A stretch of 64,000 nucleotides of DNA from Mangrovibacter plantisponsor (GCF_003182475.1 NZ_QGTS01000001.1:103980-167979); one strand, 5' to 3'. Counted from the stretch's first letter, positions 1 through 10,448 are shown. Notes: generated by a model from the letters alone, not told the origin. Translations and numbers: made by a program.

Positions 1-1
1 G

Positions 2-949
2 GTAAAAAATCAGCAGGGCGTGGTAATCAAGGTGATAAAACTGGCCTCGGATATTACCGGGCAACACCAGGAACTGGAAGATAAAGAAGCCATTATATCC
101 GCCTTACACCGTTCACTGGCAGTGATTGAGTTCACGCCTGACGGACATATTCTTTGGGCGAATAATAATTTCCTTAAAACCATGGGGTACCAGGCAAACG
201 ACCTTCAGGGAAAACATCACCGCTTATTTTGCTATGACAGTTTTTATAAGGAAAACCCACACTTTTGGGATAATTTGCAAAATGGCCAGTCTTTTGTCGG
301 CCGTTTTGAGCGTAAAACAGCTGATGGCGAGCGCGTGTGGCTGGAGGCCAGTTATAACCCAATCATCGACAGCCATGGCGAGGTGTATAAAGTCATTAAA
401 TTCGCCTCAAATATTACTGCACGTGTAGAGAACGCCAAACGTATTGCAGACATTGCTGTTACCACATCAGAACAAACATCGCAAATTACCCATAATGCCA
501 ACCAGGTACTGGATGAAACCGTTGAGAACTCCGAGCGCATTGCCGGGCAAGTGCAGGCCGCCTCACGTATTGGCAGCCAGCTCACGGAATCGGCCCAGGA
601 TATCAACACCATTGTGGGTACAATTGATGCCATTGCTTCACAAACCAATATTCTGGCACTGAATGCGGCCATTGAAGCGGCCCGTGCAGGGGAATCCGGG
701 CGCGGGTTTTCGGTGGTTGCCGAAGAAGTCCGCCGCCTGGCCGCTTCAACTTCCGATGCCACCCGCAAAATTACCCAGGTGGTAGAAAAAAATAACGCAC
801 TGATTGCCGATATGTACCGCCAACTGGATGAAATCAATCAGTTCCTGAAAACGGAGCACGACAAAATAAGTGATCTGTCCCGCAGTCTGAGTGAAATCAA
901 CAGTGGCGTAAATGGATTCGTGGAGGTCATTCATAAATTAAATGTGTAA
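2..949 (+). CDS. PAS-domain methyl-accepting chemotaxis protein, 5' end cut by window
   Basis: The reading frame is open to the first base of the window, so the true start lies upstream; the GTG at 20 is inside the gene. What remains is the end of one PAS domain (a segment ending ASDIT), a complete second PAS domain (about residues 25-140 of the visible part) ending in the matching FASNIT, and a chemoreceptor signalling domain with the hairpin-tip region [17 protein letters not shown] and [13 protein letters not shown]. No membrane segment is visible, so it may be a soluble receptor like BdlA or Aer-type proteins that couples redox or ligand sensing to CheW/CheA. The signalling part is short. 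It lies 99 bp before a hybrid kinase on the same strand, which suggests a shared sensory role. Confidence 0.88.
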   Translation, partial: VKNQQGVVIKVIKLASDITGQHQELEDKEAIISALHRSLAVIEFTPDGHILWANNNFLKTMGYQANDLQGKHHRLFCYDSFYKENPHFWDNLQNGQSFVGRFERKTADGERVWLEASYNPIIDSHGEVYKVIKFASNITARVENAKRIADIAVTTSEQTSQITHNANQVLDETVENSERIAGQVQAASRIGSQLTESAQDINTIVGTIDAIASQTNILALNAAIEAARAGESGRGFSVVAEEVRRLAASTSDATRKITQVVEKNNALIADMYRQLDEINQFLKTEHDKISDLSRSLSEINSGVNGFVEVIHKLNV

Positions 950-1048
950 CAGTGCCGATACTGTAATACAGCAGGTATTACTACAAATGCAGGGTAATCG
1001 CTGTTTGGTGTATCGCGCCTTCAACTGCGCATAACTCGGGACGACAGC

Positions 1049-4000
1049 ATGCTGGCACAGCACGTAAGTAAATTGTTGCATCTGCAATTCGCCACCGTTA
1101 TCACTTTTTTAGTGAGTCTGTTGCTGACGGCCGGCATTACGGTCACTGTGCATCACCTCAACCAGGAATATATCCGCCAGGCATTGATTAACAGTGCTCA
1201 GCCTGAGTTCAGTGCTGTTATCGCCTCGATGAGCCGCTACCAGTATGGGTTATTTGAAGCGCGTACAGCAGTACTGAGTGGTGGTGGAAAAGACGTTGAA
1301 AGCTCTGGGTTTTATGCATTTTCCAAAACACTGGATTTGGGAAAGAATTTTCCTGGTGCGCGTGGATTTGGTTTTGTGCGCCGGGTTCCCCATGCCGCAC
1401 TTTCTGATTTTGTCGAAGAAGAGCGCCGGGAAACCTGGCCTGATTTCTCTGTGAATTACATTGCCCCCTGGCAGGGTGAACACTTTATTATTGAATATTT
1501 AGAACCGCAACATGTCAGCACCAATGCCAAAGCTATCGGGCTGGATATTGCGTCGGAAACGCAACGCCGGGAAGCGGCCATCAAAGCAATGAAAACCGGC
1601 AATGCGGCGATCACCCGGCCCCTGGCGCTGCAATACTCCAATAGTGTGAACCATAATTCCTTCCTGATTTTACTCCCAATTTACCTGGAAGCGACCATTC
1701 CAAAAACAGAAAATGAGCGGGTTAACCAGTGTTTTGGCTGGGCATTCGCGCCGTTAAGCATTGCCGATATTATGCAGTCGCAACGCTTTCATGACCCCAA
1801 CCTGATCCTCACGCTAAGCGATGTCACAGACCCGGAAAATCACGAAACTTTCTACCACAGCAGCACTGAAACCGGGTTGTACACCTGGTACCAGGATAGT
1901 GACATTCTGGGCCGTACCTGGCGCTTTTCCATTTCCGCAACCCCTGCATGGCTCAATGGGCTTAATCTTTTTTCCATTCCTGGGACTGCTTTAATTGGTA
2001 CCCTGTTTTCGGCGATTCTGGCCTTGCTGGTCAATATTGCCGTTTCGCGCACCAGTGACCGCAGGCGGTTATCTGTAGAGCAAAGCAAACTGACCATGAT
2101 AGTGGAAAGTTCGGCCGATGCGATTATTGGTAAAGATACCACGGGCAAAATAATCAGCTGGAATAGCGGAGCAGAGCACATGTTTGGCTACACCCGGCAA
2201 GAAGCTACAGGCCATTACCTGGCAGACTTGATTGTCCCCATACGCCTGCAGGATGAAGAAGTGACAACCCTGAAGCGGGTTGTCAATAAAGAAACCATTC
2301 ATCATCTGGAAACTGTACGGCGGCGTAAAGATGGTTGCGAGCTTCAGGTATCTGCCACGGTGTCCCCTATTCTGGATGCTGGCGGCGACGTTATTGGTGC
2401 TTCGACCACAGTGCGCGATATCTCGCAACAAAAAGAGAATGAAAAACGCATTCATGAACTGAACCACAACCTGGAACAACAGGTGCGTGAGCGCACCGCG
2501 GAACTGGCCGGGCTGAATACCCTGCTCAGTACCGTTATGTCTGCCACCTATGAATTTACTATTATCGCGACCGATTTAAACGGCACCATCCAGCTGTTTA
2601 ACAAAGGCGCTGAACGTATGCTGGGTTACAGCGAAGCAGAGGTTGTTGGCAAAGTTACCCCAGTAATTATTCATGTACCGGAAGAAGTTGAACACTACAG
2701 CCAACAACTCAGCGCAGAACATCACGAGAAAATTAACGGCTTTGACGCCTTCGTTTACCACGCACGCAGGGGGCTCCCTGAACAACGCGAGTGGACCTAT
2801 GTGCGCAAAGATGGCAGCCGTTTTCCGGTACGCCTGGTGGTAACAACCATGCACAACGCCGATGGCGAACTGACCGGTTACCTGGGCATTTCCATGGATA
2901 TTACCCAGCAGCGCCAGGCACAACAGGCTCTTGAAACGGCAAGAGACCAACTTCTCAGCACCACCCAAACGTTACTGACTGCCTCAAAAACAGCGGGGCT
3001 TGGTATCTGGCGCTGGAATCTGGCAGACAACTCGCTGGAGTGGAATGACCTGATGTACAGCTTTTACGACTTGCCGCCATCACTGGAAGGTAATGGGTTA
3101 TCACTTAACCACTGGGAATCACGTATTCACCCGGATGACCGGGTTATGGCTATCCAGCAATTGCATGATGCCGTTAGTTTGCACCAGGAATACACCCCGG
3201 CATTTCGGGTGGTTCAGCAAGATGGCGAAGTACGTTACCTGCAGGCAGGCGCATATATCGAACGTGACAATCACGGCCAGGCAACCCGGGTGACAGGAAT
3301 AAACCTCGATGTAACAGAAGACCATATGTTACGTGGCAAGCTGATTGAAGCCAAAGAACAGGCGGATGCAGCAAATGCCGCTAAATCCCTGTTTCTGGCC
3401 AATATGAGCCATGAAATACGCACACCAATGAATGCGGTGCTGGGTATGCTGCAACTGTTACTTAAAACCCAACTGGCGCCACGCCAGCACGATTTTGCCG
3501 AGAAAGCGCATATTGCTGCAAAATCGCTGTTGGGTTTACTGAACGATATTCTGGACTATTCAAAAATAGATGCCGGTAAACTGGAGCTGGATAACCAACC
3601 TTTTAACCTGAACAAACTGATGGAGCACCTGGCCATTGTGATGTCAGGTAACCTTAACAACAAATCTATTGAGTTACTTTTCGACCTCGATAACCAATTG
3701 CCCCCCGACCTGACTGGCGATGAAATGCGCCTGCAACAAGTGCTAATCAACCTGATCAGTAATGCCATCAAATTTACTGAGCAAGGTGAAGTGGTAGTGA
3801 AAACACACCTGCTGTCACTGACTCAGCAGGATGTCACACTCCGGTTCAACGTGTCTGATACCGGTATAGGGATTAGCGAGAACCAACTGGCGCGTATTTT
3901 TGATGTGTTTACCCAGGCAGAAGCGTCCACATCCCGCCGTTATGGTGGCACCGGGTTAGGCCTGGTAATCAGCCGCCGGTTAGTTGAGCAAATGGGTGGC

Positions 4001-5527
4001 GAACTGGCAGTACAAAGTACTGAGGGCAAAGGCAGTGACTTTTCATTCAGCCTGACACTGCCGCGTTCAAATAAAACAAATTGGCATCCACTTACCTTCC
4101 CTTCTCCGGCGCCCAAAACCCTGGTCGTTGATGATAACCCGGTCGCCAGAGCACTTCTGGAACACCAGTTAACCACGATGCAGATTCCGGCAACCAGTAC
4201 CAACAACCCGGATGAAGCAATACAGCTTATTGCTAAGGCAGCTCAGGAAGGCGCTCCCTTCGACACCGTGTTACTGGACTGGATCATGCCCGAAATGGAT
4301 GGTCTGGCTTTAGCGGAACATATTCGCTACCAAATGAACCTGGCCAAAGTTCCCACGCTTATTCTGGTCAGTGCGGCGAACCATGCTGATCTGCCCGACA
4401 CCCACAATTTCCCAATGCTGGATAACGTGCTGACCAAGCCATTAACACCGGAACAGCTGTTTAATGCAATGAATGTCGGCAGAACACACGCAGATGCCAT
4501 CACACAACCCCAAAAGCACCGCCTTGCCGGTGTAAATATTCTGGTTGTGGAAGATAACCCGTTTAACCAAATGGTTATCAGTGAGTTTTTAACCAGTGAA
4601 GGTGCGCACACCCGTATCGCCAGTGGCGGTGAAGATGGTGTGCGTGCAGTGCTTTCCGGAAGAAAAACGTTTGATGTGGTGCTGATGGATGTCCAAATGC
4701 CAGACATTGATGGCCTGGAAGCCACCCGGCGTATTCGCGCCAACCCGCGTTTCGCCAACCTGCCGATTATTGCCATGACTGCCAATGTCAGCGCATCCGA
4801 CCGGCAAAACTGTCTTGATGCCGGCATGAATGACCACATCGGGAAACCGCTGGATTTTAATAACGTTATTGCCACGCTTTCCCGGGTATTAGGGCGCGAT
4901 AACACATTACCCCTTGCAGTACCCGGTAACACCCCAGGTTTTTTGCAACGCACTGGCGGAAATACGGGCATGTATCAAACATTGCTCAATGCCTTTATGC
5001 CATCGTTTATTTCATTACAGAACGAGCTACGTAGTGCCTGCCAGGCAGAGAACTGGCCTGCAGCAATGGTGGTAATACACACCATGAAAGGAACCAGTGG
5101 TTCCGCCGGGCTGGATAAACTGTGGGCCTGGCTGGTTGAGCAGGAAGCCGCGCTGAAAACAGCTGACAATGCCGGGAAAGCCAGCCTGTTTGCCACACTG
5201 CCTGATGAAATTGAACAACGTGCCCAAAGTGAATATGCCGCACTTATGGAGCAAATTACTGCGCTTATTGCCCAGGAAAAAGAAGCCAGTCACAGCGATA
5301 CAGAAACCACGCTCCCAATCGGGGAGATAATTCAGTTATTACACCGCCACCTGGATAACAGCAATATGGAAGCTCTGGAAGTGGCGAAATTATTGCGCCA
5401 TGCGCTGGCAGAACAGCCGGAGTTAATCCCGGAGCTTAACCAACTGATACAGGCTACAGATGCTCTGGATTTTGAACAGGCAAAACACTTCTTAATAAAG
5501 ATACAGGAGCAGGCACATGTGGAATAA
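1049..5527 (+). CDS. CHASE/PAS hybrid sensor histidine kinase with two receiver domains and HPt
   Basis: This 1492-residue inner-membrane kinase has, in order, a membrane helix (about 14-36), a periplasmic CHASE sensor domain (about 60-290), a second helix (about 308-331), three PAS domains (about 349-465, 500-630 and 647-765), HisKA with the motif MSHEIRTPMN and phospho-acceptor His788, HATPase_c with the N-box NLISNAIKF (about 890-1010), receiver 1 (Asp1077), receiver 2 (Asp1214) and a C-terminal HPt domain with His1344. The full His-Asp-His-Asp relay set is therefore present, in the BarA/ArcB style but longer. CHASE domains bind small extracellular ligands; the ligand cannot be told from sequence. 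The stop overlaps the following REC-GGDEF gene by 11 bp, so the two are co-translated and that protein is the obvious output partner. Confidence 0.93.
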   Translation: MLAQHVSKLLHLQFATVITFLVSLLLTAGITVTVHHLNQEYIRQALINSAQPEFSAVIASMSRYQYGLFEARTAVLSGGGKDVESSGFYAFSKTLDLGKNFPGARGFGFVRRVPHAALSDFVEEERRETWPDFSVNYIAPWQGEHFIIEYLEPQHVSTNAKAIGLDIASETQRREAAIKAMKTGNAAITRPLALQYSNSVNHNSFLILLPIYLEATIPKTENERVNQCFGWAFAPLSIADIMQSQRFHDPNLILTLSDVTDPENHETFYHSSTETGLYTWYQDSDILGRTWRFSISATPAWLNGLNLFSIPGTALIGTLFSAILALLVNIAVSRTSDRRRLSVEQSKLTMIVESSADAIIGKDTTGKIISWNSGAEHMFGYTRQEATGHYLADLIVPIRLQDEEVTTLKRVVNKETIHHLETVRRRKDGCELQVSATVSPILDAGGDVIGASTTVRDISQQKENEKRIHELNHNLEQQVRERTAELAGLNTLLSTVMSATYEFTIIATDLNGTIQLFNKGAERMLGYSEAEVVGKVTPVIIHVPEEVEHYSQQLSAEHHEKINGFDAFVYHARRGLPEQREWTYVRKDGSRFPVRLVVTTMHNADGELTGYLGISMDITQQRQAQQALETARDQLLSTTQTLLTASKTAGLGIWRWNLADNSLEWNDLMYSFYDLPPSLEGNGLSLNHWESRIHPDDRVMAIQQLHDAVSLHQEYTPAFRVVQQDGEVRYLQAGAYIERDNHGQATRVTGINLDVTEDHMLRGKLIEAKEQADAANAAKSLFLANMSHEIRTPMNAVLGMLQLLLKTQLAPRQHDFAEKAHIAAKSLLGLLNDILDYSKIDAGKLELDNQPFNLNKLMEHLAIVMSGNLNNKSIELLFDLDNQLPPDLTGDEMRLQQVLINLISNAIKFTEQGEVVVKTHLLSLTQQDVTLRFNVSDTGIGISENQLARIFDVFTQAEASTSRRYGGTGLGLVISRRLVEQMGGELAVQSTEGKGSDFSFSLTLPRSNKTNWHPLTFPSPAPKTLVVDDNPVARALLEHQLTTMQIPATSTNNPDEAIQLIAKAAQEGAPFDTVLLDWIMPEMDGLALAEHIRYQMNLAKVPTLILVSAANHADLPDTHNFPMLDNVLTKPLTPEQLFNAMNVGRTHADAITQPQKHRLAGVNILVVEDNPFNQMVISEFLTSEGAHTRIASGGEDGVRAVLSGRKTFDVVLMDVQMPDIDGLEATRRIRANPRFANLPIIAMTANVSASDRQNCLDAGMNDHIGKPLDFNNVIATLSRVLGRDNTLPLAVPGNTPGFLQRTGGNTGMYQTLLNAFMPSFISLQNELRSACQAENWPAAMVVIHTMKGTSGSAGLDKLWAWLVEQEAALKTADNAGKASLFATLPDEIEQRAQSEYAALMEQITALIAQEKEASHSDTETTLPIGEIIQLLHRHLDNSNMEALEVAKLLRHALAEQPELIPELNQLIQATDALDFEQAKHFLIKIQEQAHVE

Positions 5528-6482
5528 GGTTCTGGACGAATATGCCCTGCGTGGCTACAAACCCCGCGTCCTGATCGTCGATGATCAGCCCGTCAATATT
5601 CATACCTTGAGCGCCGTGTTCCATGGTGAACTGGATGTCATCGTCGCTACCAGTGGTGAAAAAGCACTGCACCTGGCGCTGAACCAGAAACCTGATCTGA
5701 TCCTGCTGGATATCGTCATGCCGGATATTGATGGCTATGAAGTGTGCCGGCGGCTAAAAAATGATCCCATTACCGAATGGATCCCGATTATTTTTGTCAC
5801 CGCCGAAACTGAGGCCGATGTGGAAGCATACGGTTTTGAAATTGGCGCGGTCGATTTTATTGCCAAACCCATTAACCCGGCGATTGTTCGTGCACGGGTC
5901 ATGACACAGCTGATGCTCAAGCTGTATATGGATAATATGCGCGAAATAGCCTGGCTTGATGGGCTGACCGGCCTGTATAACCGGCGGCGGTTTGATGAAA
6001 TGTTAAAGCAAAACTGGCTGTTATGCCGCCGTGAACAGCGCCCTCTGGCTATTATTATGCTGGATGTGGATTTTTTTAAACGCTTTAACGATAACTATGG
6101 GCACCAAAAAGGCGATGACTGCCTGCGGGCGATTGCCGTCGCACTGAAAGGTTCGCTGCGCCGCCCGATGGATATGGTGTTCCGTTATGGTGGCGAAGAG
6201 TTCACTTGCCTGCTGCCTTTGACTGATCTCGCGGGAGCACAGGAACGTGCCAGCGCCATTCTGAGTGCCATAAAAGCACTCAAAATTCCCCATGCCACGT
6301 CACGGGTAAGCCCGTTCGTTACCATCAGCATTGGTATAGCCTGTACCACCCCGGAACAGGATACAGGCGAAGAGGATTTGCTTAACCACTCAGACCAGGC
6401 TTTGTACCAAAGCAAAAGCGATGGCCGCAACCGCATCACGACCTGGTCTGGTGGTGAACCCGACTCCTCTGCAGAGGTATAA
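5517..6482 (+). CDS. Response regulator diguanylate cyclase (REC-GGDEF)
   Basis: The 321-residue protein has an N-terminal receiver domain (about 17-130; acidic pair DD at 22-23, phospho-acceptor Asp65 in LILLDIVMPD, conserved Lys117) and a C-terminal GGDEF domain (about 145-310). The catalytic signature is GGEEF at 225-229, an active variant of GGDEF. An RxxD inhibitory site (RPMD, 216-219) sits exactly five residues before it, so c-di-GMP feedback inhibition is expected. This is the PleD/WspR-like plan without a second receiver. The start overlaps the end of the hybrid kinase gene by 11 bp. The kinase-to-cyclase pairing is inferred from the overlap; synthesis of c-di-GMP follows from the family motifs. 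Confidence 0.93.
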   Translation: MWNKVLDEYALRGYKPRVLIVDDQPVNIHTLSAVFHGELDVIVATSGEKALHLALNQKPDLILLDIVMPDIDGYEVCRRLKNDPITEWIPIIFVTAETEADVEAYGFEIGAVDFIAKPINPAIVRARVMTQLMLKLYMDNMREIAWLDGLTGLYNRRRFDEMLKQNWLLCRREQRPLAIIMLDVDFFKRFNDNYGHQKGDDCLRAIAVALKGSLRRPMDMVFRYGGEEFTCLLPLTDLAGAQERASAILSAIKALKIPHATSRVSPFVTISIGIACTTPEQDTGEEDLLNHSDQALYQSKSDGRNRITTWSGGEPDSSAEV

Positions 6483-6485
6483 TTT

Positions 6486-6755
6486 TTACGCCGCTGTGCT
6501 ATTGCGCCGCGCCGTCATCAGGTAGCGGTTAAAGAGTGCTGTCAGTGGGTTAGCGCAACCGAAACACACCCCAGCCCGGGTAGAGTAACGGTAGCGCCCG
6601 GCAATTTTCCGAGCCTGAATTTCCCCCGACTGCATCCCTTTTTTTATCTCGTAATAAATAACTTTGCCGGACGTACCCAGAGCATGATTAATCGCCTGGG
6701 CATCAGAAGCAGGATGTTCCCGTAAAAACGCATAAAGTTGTTCATAACGTGTCAT
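6486..6755 (-). CDS. Small winged-helix/HTH-like hypothetical protein
   Basis: An 89-residue protein starting MTRYEQLYAFLREHP. I chose the ATG at 6755 because an AGGAG element lies 8 bp upstream; a longer frame reaches further up but has no better site. The N-terminal half looks like a small DNA-binding fold (a helix followed by DAQAINHALGTSGKVIYYEI, typical of a short winged helix). The C-terminal half has CFGCAN, a CxxC pair that could bind metal. It follows the BamA paralogue by 40 bp on the same strand and may be in its transcript. It converges on the diguanylate cyclase with only 3 bp between the stops. I do not recognise the family, and a regulatory role is inference only. Confidence 0.6.
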   Translation of the reverse strand: MTRYEQLYAFLREHPASDAQAINHALGTSGKVIYYEIKKGMQSGEIQARKIAGRYRYSTRAGVCFGCANPLTALFNRYLMTARRNSTAA

Positions 6756-6795
6756 CGCACTCTCCTCATTATTCATCACGTATCCCCCGCTATAA

Positions 6796-9219
6796 TTACC
6801 AGGTTTTTCCGATGTTAAACTGGAACTGCTCTGATTTATCGCCACTGTATTTTTTCACCGGCTCGGCATAAGAAAACACCAAAGGCCCGAGCGGAGACAT
6901 CCATTGCAACGCCACCCCGGCAGAAACACGGATGTCACCCGGGTCGCTGTAATCCGGGATCCCGGCACTTTCGGTTTGTGCGGTATTTTTCCAGGTGGTA
7001 CTCCATACCGAACCGGCATCAACAAATAGCGAGGTACGCAGGGAATCCGCGTAACGGTCATTCACAAATGGCGTAGGTACAATCAATTCCGTGTTCAGTA
7101 CAGCCATGGCATTGCCGCCCACAGCATCTGATGAAGAATCAAGCGGGCACGCACTGTAGCTACTTTCGGAACCATTACACCGGTAATAAGCCGCCTTTGG
7201 CCCAATCGTGTTGGAAGAAAACCCGCGTACAGAAGACGAACCACCCGCATAGAAATTGTCATAGAACGGCACAACATGCCCATTCAGGCCCGCCGCGTAA
7301 CCAGCACGCAGCCGCTCCATCCACACCCAGGTTTTACTGGCGGATAACGGGACATACTGAGTAGTATCAAAAGACAGTTTGTAATAACTGTTATCAGACC
7401 CCGGCACTGTCACTTTACCGGTCAGGCTGGTTTTATTACCCGACTGCGGGAAATAGCCCCGGTTCAGATCGTTGTATTGCCAGCCAAGGCTGGCAAAGTA
7501 ATCATTGCCGCTATAACTTGCCCCGCTGTCGCCATCTTTTGTCACCACCTTCGGGTTAATATTTTGCGAACTGAGGTAATTCCAGATAGTCAGTTCCGGA
7601 TCCATGTTCGTTAAACGGTTATGAACATAATCCAGCCCCAGGTTCAGGCGGTTATTCTCACTGATGGGAAACCCCAGATTGCTGCCCAGGCCGTAACTTT
7701 GCAGGTTATAACTGGCTTCATCAGAATCAGAGGCATCGTAGCTATTATAAAAAATCTTCCCGCCGAGGCTGACGCCATCCGGAGTAAAATAAGGGTCAGT
7801 AGCAGATAATTCGACATACGACTGGTAACTGTTTCTTGTGCCATTAAAACTCACGGTGTTACCTGTACCCAGCCAGTTATCCTGGGTCACGCCCAGTTGG
7901 TAGCTCACACCGCTGTCTGTTCCATATCCCAGCCCCACATTAAATGAGCCAGTATTACGCTCTTTCACGGTGTAGATAACGTCCACCTGGTCTGCGGTGC
8001 CAGGAACCGGGCGAGTTTCAGTATCGACTTTCTCGAAAAAGCCAGTCCGGTCGAGCCGTGCTTTTCCCTGTTCAACACTCTCGCTGTTCAGCCACCCACC
8101 TTCCATTTGCCGCATTTCCCGGCGCAGCACTGAATCGCGGGTTATATCATTACCTTTGAAAATGATACGGCGCACAGTAAATCGCCGCCCGGCATCCACT
8201 TGCATATGCAGCACCACCCGGTGAGAGGTGTCATCAATCTCTGGCTGAGTTCGGACAACAGGGGAAGCGTAGCCATATTTCCCCAACAGTTTTTTAATGG
8301 CCTCTTCAGCCTGGGTAATTTTCGCACCACTGTATAAAGAACCTTTGGGAAAGGTGGCAAGCTTCTCAATTTCGTTGCTATGCCCTGCCAGGTTGCCTGT
8401 CAGCTGGGTGCTGCCAATCTGGTAGCGGGCACCTTCATGCAGGTTAATGGTGATATAGAGTGATTTTTTATCCGGGGTCATACTGACCTGGGTGCTGTCG
8501 ATGGCAAAGCGGGCGTAACCACGGTCGAGGTAATAACTGCGCAATATCTCTAAATCACCGGCCAGTTTTTCTTTCTGGTATTTCTGGTCTGCCAGCACGT
8601 TCCACCAGGGCACGTCGTCACGCAACTGAAAATTATCCAGCAATGTTTGCGTGCTGAAAGCGTGGTTACCAATCAGGTTTATCTGGGTTATTTTCGCTGA
8701 AACCCCTTCCTGAAACACGAATTTCAAATCCACCCGGTTACGGGGCAACGGCGTAACCACCGCTTTTACTGTTGCGCTGTATTTCCCCACACTGTAGTAA
8801 AACGACTGCAACGCCTGCTCCATATCAGAGAGTGTATTGCGGTCAAGCGCACTGCCAACTGTAATACCCGATGCATCCAAATTTTGCTTCAACAGCTCGT
8901 CTTTAACCGACTTGTTCCCGGCAAAACTGATGCTGGCAATGGTCGGTTTCTCTTTCACCTGCACCAGTAAGGTACTGCCATCGCGGGAGATGGATACATC
9001 TTCAAAATAACCGGTCGCATAGAGCGCGCGAATCGCATTGCTGATGTCCTGGTTGCTGACGTCATCTCCCTGATGAACAGGCATACTCAGTAATGCAGCT
9101 CCAGGCGTTACTCTCTGTAATCCTGTGAACTGAATATCGTTCACGATGGTGCCTTCTGTAGCCCAGACAGTCATTGTCGGCAACAATAAACTCAGAAGCC
9201 AGTAATGCCTAATTTGCAT
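6796..9219 (-). CDS. BamA paralogue (Omp85 outer-membrane assembly protein, BamK-like)
   Basis: The protein has 807 residues from the ATG at 9219 (GAAGAGA ribosome site), close to the usual 810 of BamA. It has a signal peptide ending near VWA-TEG, five POTRA repeats (about 22-420) and a 16-strand barrel. BamA hallmarks are clear: [50 protein letters not shown], the barrel motif [15 protein letters not shown], a loop cysteine pair ([11 protein letters not shown]) and the C-terminal beta signal ending FNIGKTW. BamA inserts beta-barrel proteins into the outer membrane with BamBCDE. The canonical bamA gene sits between rseP and skp, and neither is here, so this is a second copy. It is divergent in the POTRA region from the E. 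coli BamA sequence I know. A paralogue called BamK has been described in Klebsiella; equivalence is likely but not shown. Confidence 0.88.
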   Translation of the reverse strand: MQIRHYWLLSLLLPTMTVWATEGTIVNDIQFTGLQRVTPGAALLSMPVHQGDDVSNQDISNAIRALYATGYFEDVSISRDGSTLLVQVKEKPTIASISFAGNKSVKDELLKQNLDASGITVGSALDRNTLSDMEQALQSFYYSVGKYSATVKAVVTPLPRNRVDLKFVFQEGVSAKITQINLIGNHAFSTQTLLDNFQLRDDVPWWNVLADQKYQKEKLAGDLEILRSYYLDRGYARFAIDSTQVSMTPDKKSLYITINLHEGARYQIGSTQLTGNLAGHSNEIEKLATFPKGSLYSGAKITQAEEAIKKLLGKYGYASPVVRTQPEIDDTSHRVVLHMQVDAGRRFTVRRIIFKGNDITRDSVLRREMRQMEGGWLNSESVEQGKARLDRTGFFEKVDTETRPVPGTADQVDVIYTVKERNTGSFNVGLGYGTDSGVSYQLGVTQDNWLGTGNTVSFNGTRNSYQSYVELSATDPYFTPDGVSLGGKIFYNSYDASDSDEASYNLQSYGLGSNLGFPISENNRLNLGLDYVHNRLTNMDPELTIWNYLSSQNINPKVVTKDGDSGASYSGNDYFASLGWQYNDLNRGYFPQSGNKTSLTGKVTVPGSDNSYYKLSFDTTQYVPLSASKTWVWMERLRAGYAAGLNGHVVPFYDNFYAGGSSSVRGFSSNTIGPKAAYYRCNGSESSYSACPLDSSSDAVGGNAMAVLNTELIVPTPFVNDRYADSLRTSLFVDAGSVWSTTWKNTAQTESAGIPDYSDPGDIRVSAGVALQWMSPLGPLVFSYAEPVKKYSGDKSEQFQFNIGKTW

Positions 9220-9648
9220 AATCTCTTCACTATCCAGCAATGGGTTTTCTGTACACAGCAAATCAACCTGCCAGCAAAGTTATTTATTGGTGGCGAGAGA
9301 GGAAATACTCACAGTTTCATGAAGCCGAAAAGTAGCGAGGAAAAATGGTGAAACAATGAAGAAAAAATGAATGAAATAATAGTTATAAAATTATTTCAAA
9401 CAAAAAAACATTTTATCAAACATCAGTGAACTTTCACCTTACAGATTTGTCTCAACACCGTTTACAAAGTGAATCGCCATTAACCACTTTACTTGCCATG
9501 GCGCAAAAATACCTGTTTATCGCTCAAACTAATTTTCCGGGCGAGTTTTTCAGATGAAAGGATACCACTGGCAGACATTAGCCATGCGGTACAAAAGCAT
9601 TATCGTTTAAAAAACACCCTTGTATTAAATATTACTGGAGATATAACA
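9220..9648. other. Intergenic region, divergent promoters expected
   Basis: This AT-rich gap separates the leftward BamA paralogue from the rightward small gene at 9649 and must hold both promoters. I see no sigma-E-like GGAACTT/TCAAA pair in front of the BamA paralogue. The frame that runs from 9493 into the small gene lacks a ribosome site at its own start and was not taken as coding. Confidence 0.5.
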
Positions 9649-9930
9649 ATGTTGTACCAACCCGGTCCCTGGTCGTTGACCAAAGAAGGAAAAGTGACTG
9701 ATGCCAGTGGAAATTGTGTACTGATACAAGGTTTTTCCAGTGGGCTTCCCGGGGGGGGAACAGCCGCCAATACCTTACTTTGCCTCTCGGCCCCGGAACT
9801 GGTTGAATCACTGGAACTCACCTGCCAGTTATTGCAGGCCTGCGCGGCTGATAATATTCAGGCTCGCCACGCAATCACCCATGCCAATGCACTTATTGCC
9901 CGCATAAATAGTCAGGAAATAAATTCCTGA
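9649..9930 (+). CDS. Small hypothetical protein with a phage-type C-terminal motif
   Basis: A 93-residue protein starting MLYQPGPWSLTKEGKVTD. The ATG at 9649 has a GGAG element 8 bp upstream, so the longer open frame beginning at 9493 is not needed. The second half, from TAANTLLCLSAPELVESLE onward, resembles the small proteins common in enterobacterial prophages and accessory islands that carry an N-x-x-L-L-x-x-A-P-E-L-(L/V)-E-x-L segment. Their function is not known. It stands alone between the BamA paralogue and a diguanylate cyclase; no other phage gene is nearby. I do not assign a function. Confidence 0.6.
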   Translation: MLYQPGPWSLTKEGKVTDASGNCVLIQGFSSGLPGGGTAANTLLCLSAPELVESLELTCQLLQACAADNIQARHAITHANALIARINSQEINS

Positions 9931-10148
9931 TTTACAACTATTGCAAATTATGGCTGAGTGGTTCCACCCTTTTCTTACATTGCCACCCTGCATTAATAAT
10001 TCACACATTCTTTTTAACCCACCCCAATTCTGAAAAATGATTGGGGCTAATATATAACACCATAAAGCAGATTCATATTTCCTCCGTTTTCTCATCACTA
10101 TTCCCCGCTATGGTATACATCACCAGAGCAAATTAACTTACCTGTCCT

Positions 10149-10181
10149 GGTTAAAACCTGCCCCCGGTTTTGGTTTTAACC
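10149..10181. repeat. Inverted repeat GGTTAAAACC / GGTTTTAACC
   Basis: A perfect 10-bp inverted repeat (10149-10158 and 10172-10181, 13-base loop) lies in the long gap before the membrane diguanylate cyclase. No T-run follows, so it is not a terminator. It could be an operator or an RNA stem. An AAAGGGAGG element follows at about 10194-10202, then a very short frame, then the terminator at 10250. Confidence 0.6.
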
Positions 10182-10249
10182 TGTTTAACAACAAAGGGAG
10201 GTAAATTGTTTATTCTGGGATTTTCATTCCTAACCAATAAGTTGACTTT

Positions 10250-10276
10250 GCCCACCGCCTGGTGGGCTTTTTTTTG
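10250..10276 (+). terminator. Strong intrinsic terminator
   Basis: A GCCCACC stem (10250-10256), a 4-base loop and GGTGGGC (10261-10267) are followed by nine Ts (10268-10276). The nearest upstream gene ends 320 bp earlier, so the hairpin either ends a separate short transcript or acts as an attenuator in the leader of the downstream cyclase. The 172 bp from 10277 to the next start hold no gene I can support. Confidence 0.85.
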
Positions 10277-10448
10277 CACACAGAGCAGCACATTTGCGGA
10301 TTCACGATTTGTGACTCAAAATCAAATCCATATCACCTTTGGATGCTTTTGTGCTCAAGAAATAACTCACAGTGCCGAAAACGTTAATGGGAGCGTAACA
10401 CGTTTCCAGAACCCCGGTCTCAATGGCAACACATAAGAAACGTTAACT

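Noticed and set aside
4327..4971. 214-codon leftward frame
   Set aside because: Antisense to the receiver domains of the hybrid kinase, with no independent support.
10170..10436. 88-codon frame in the leader of the membrane cyclase
   Set aside because: The frame runs through the strong terminator at 10250-10276 and encodes its stem as WWAFF; it is not a plausible gene.
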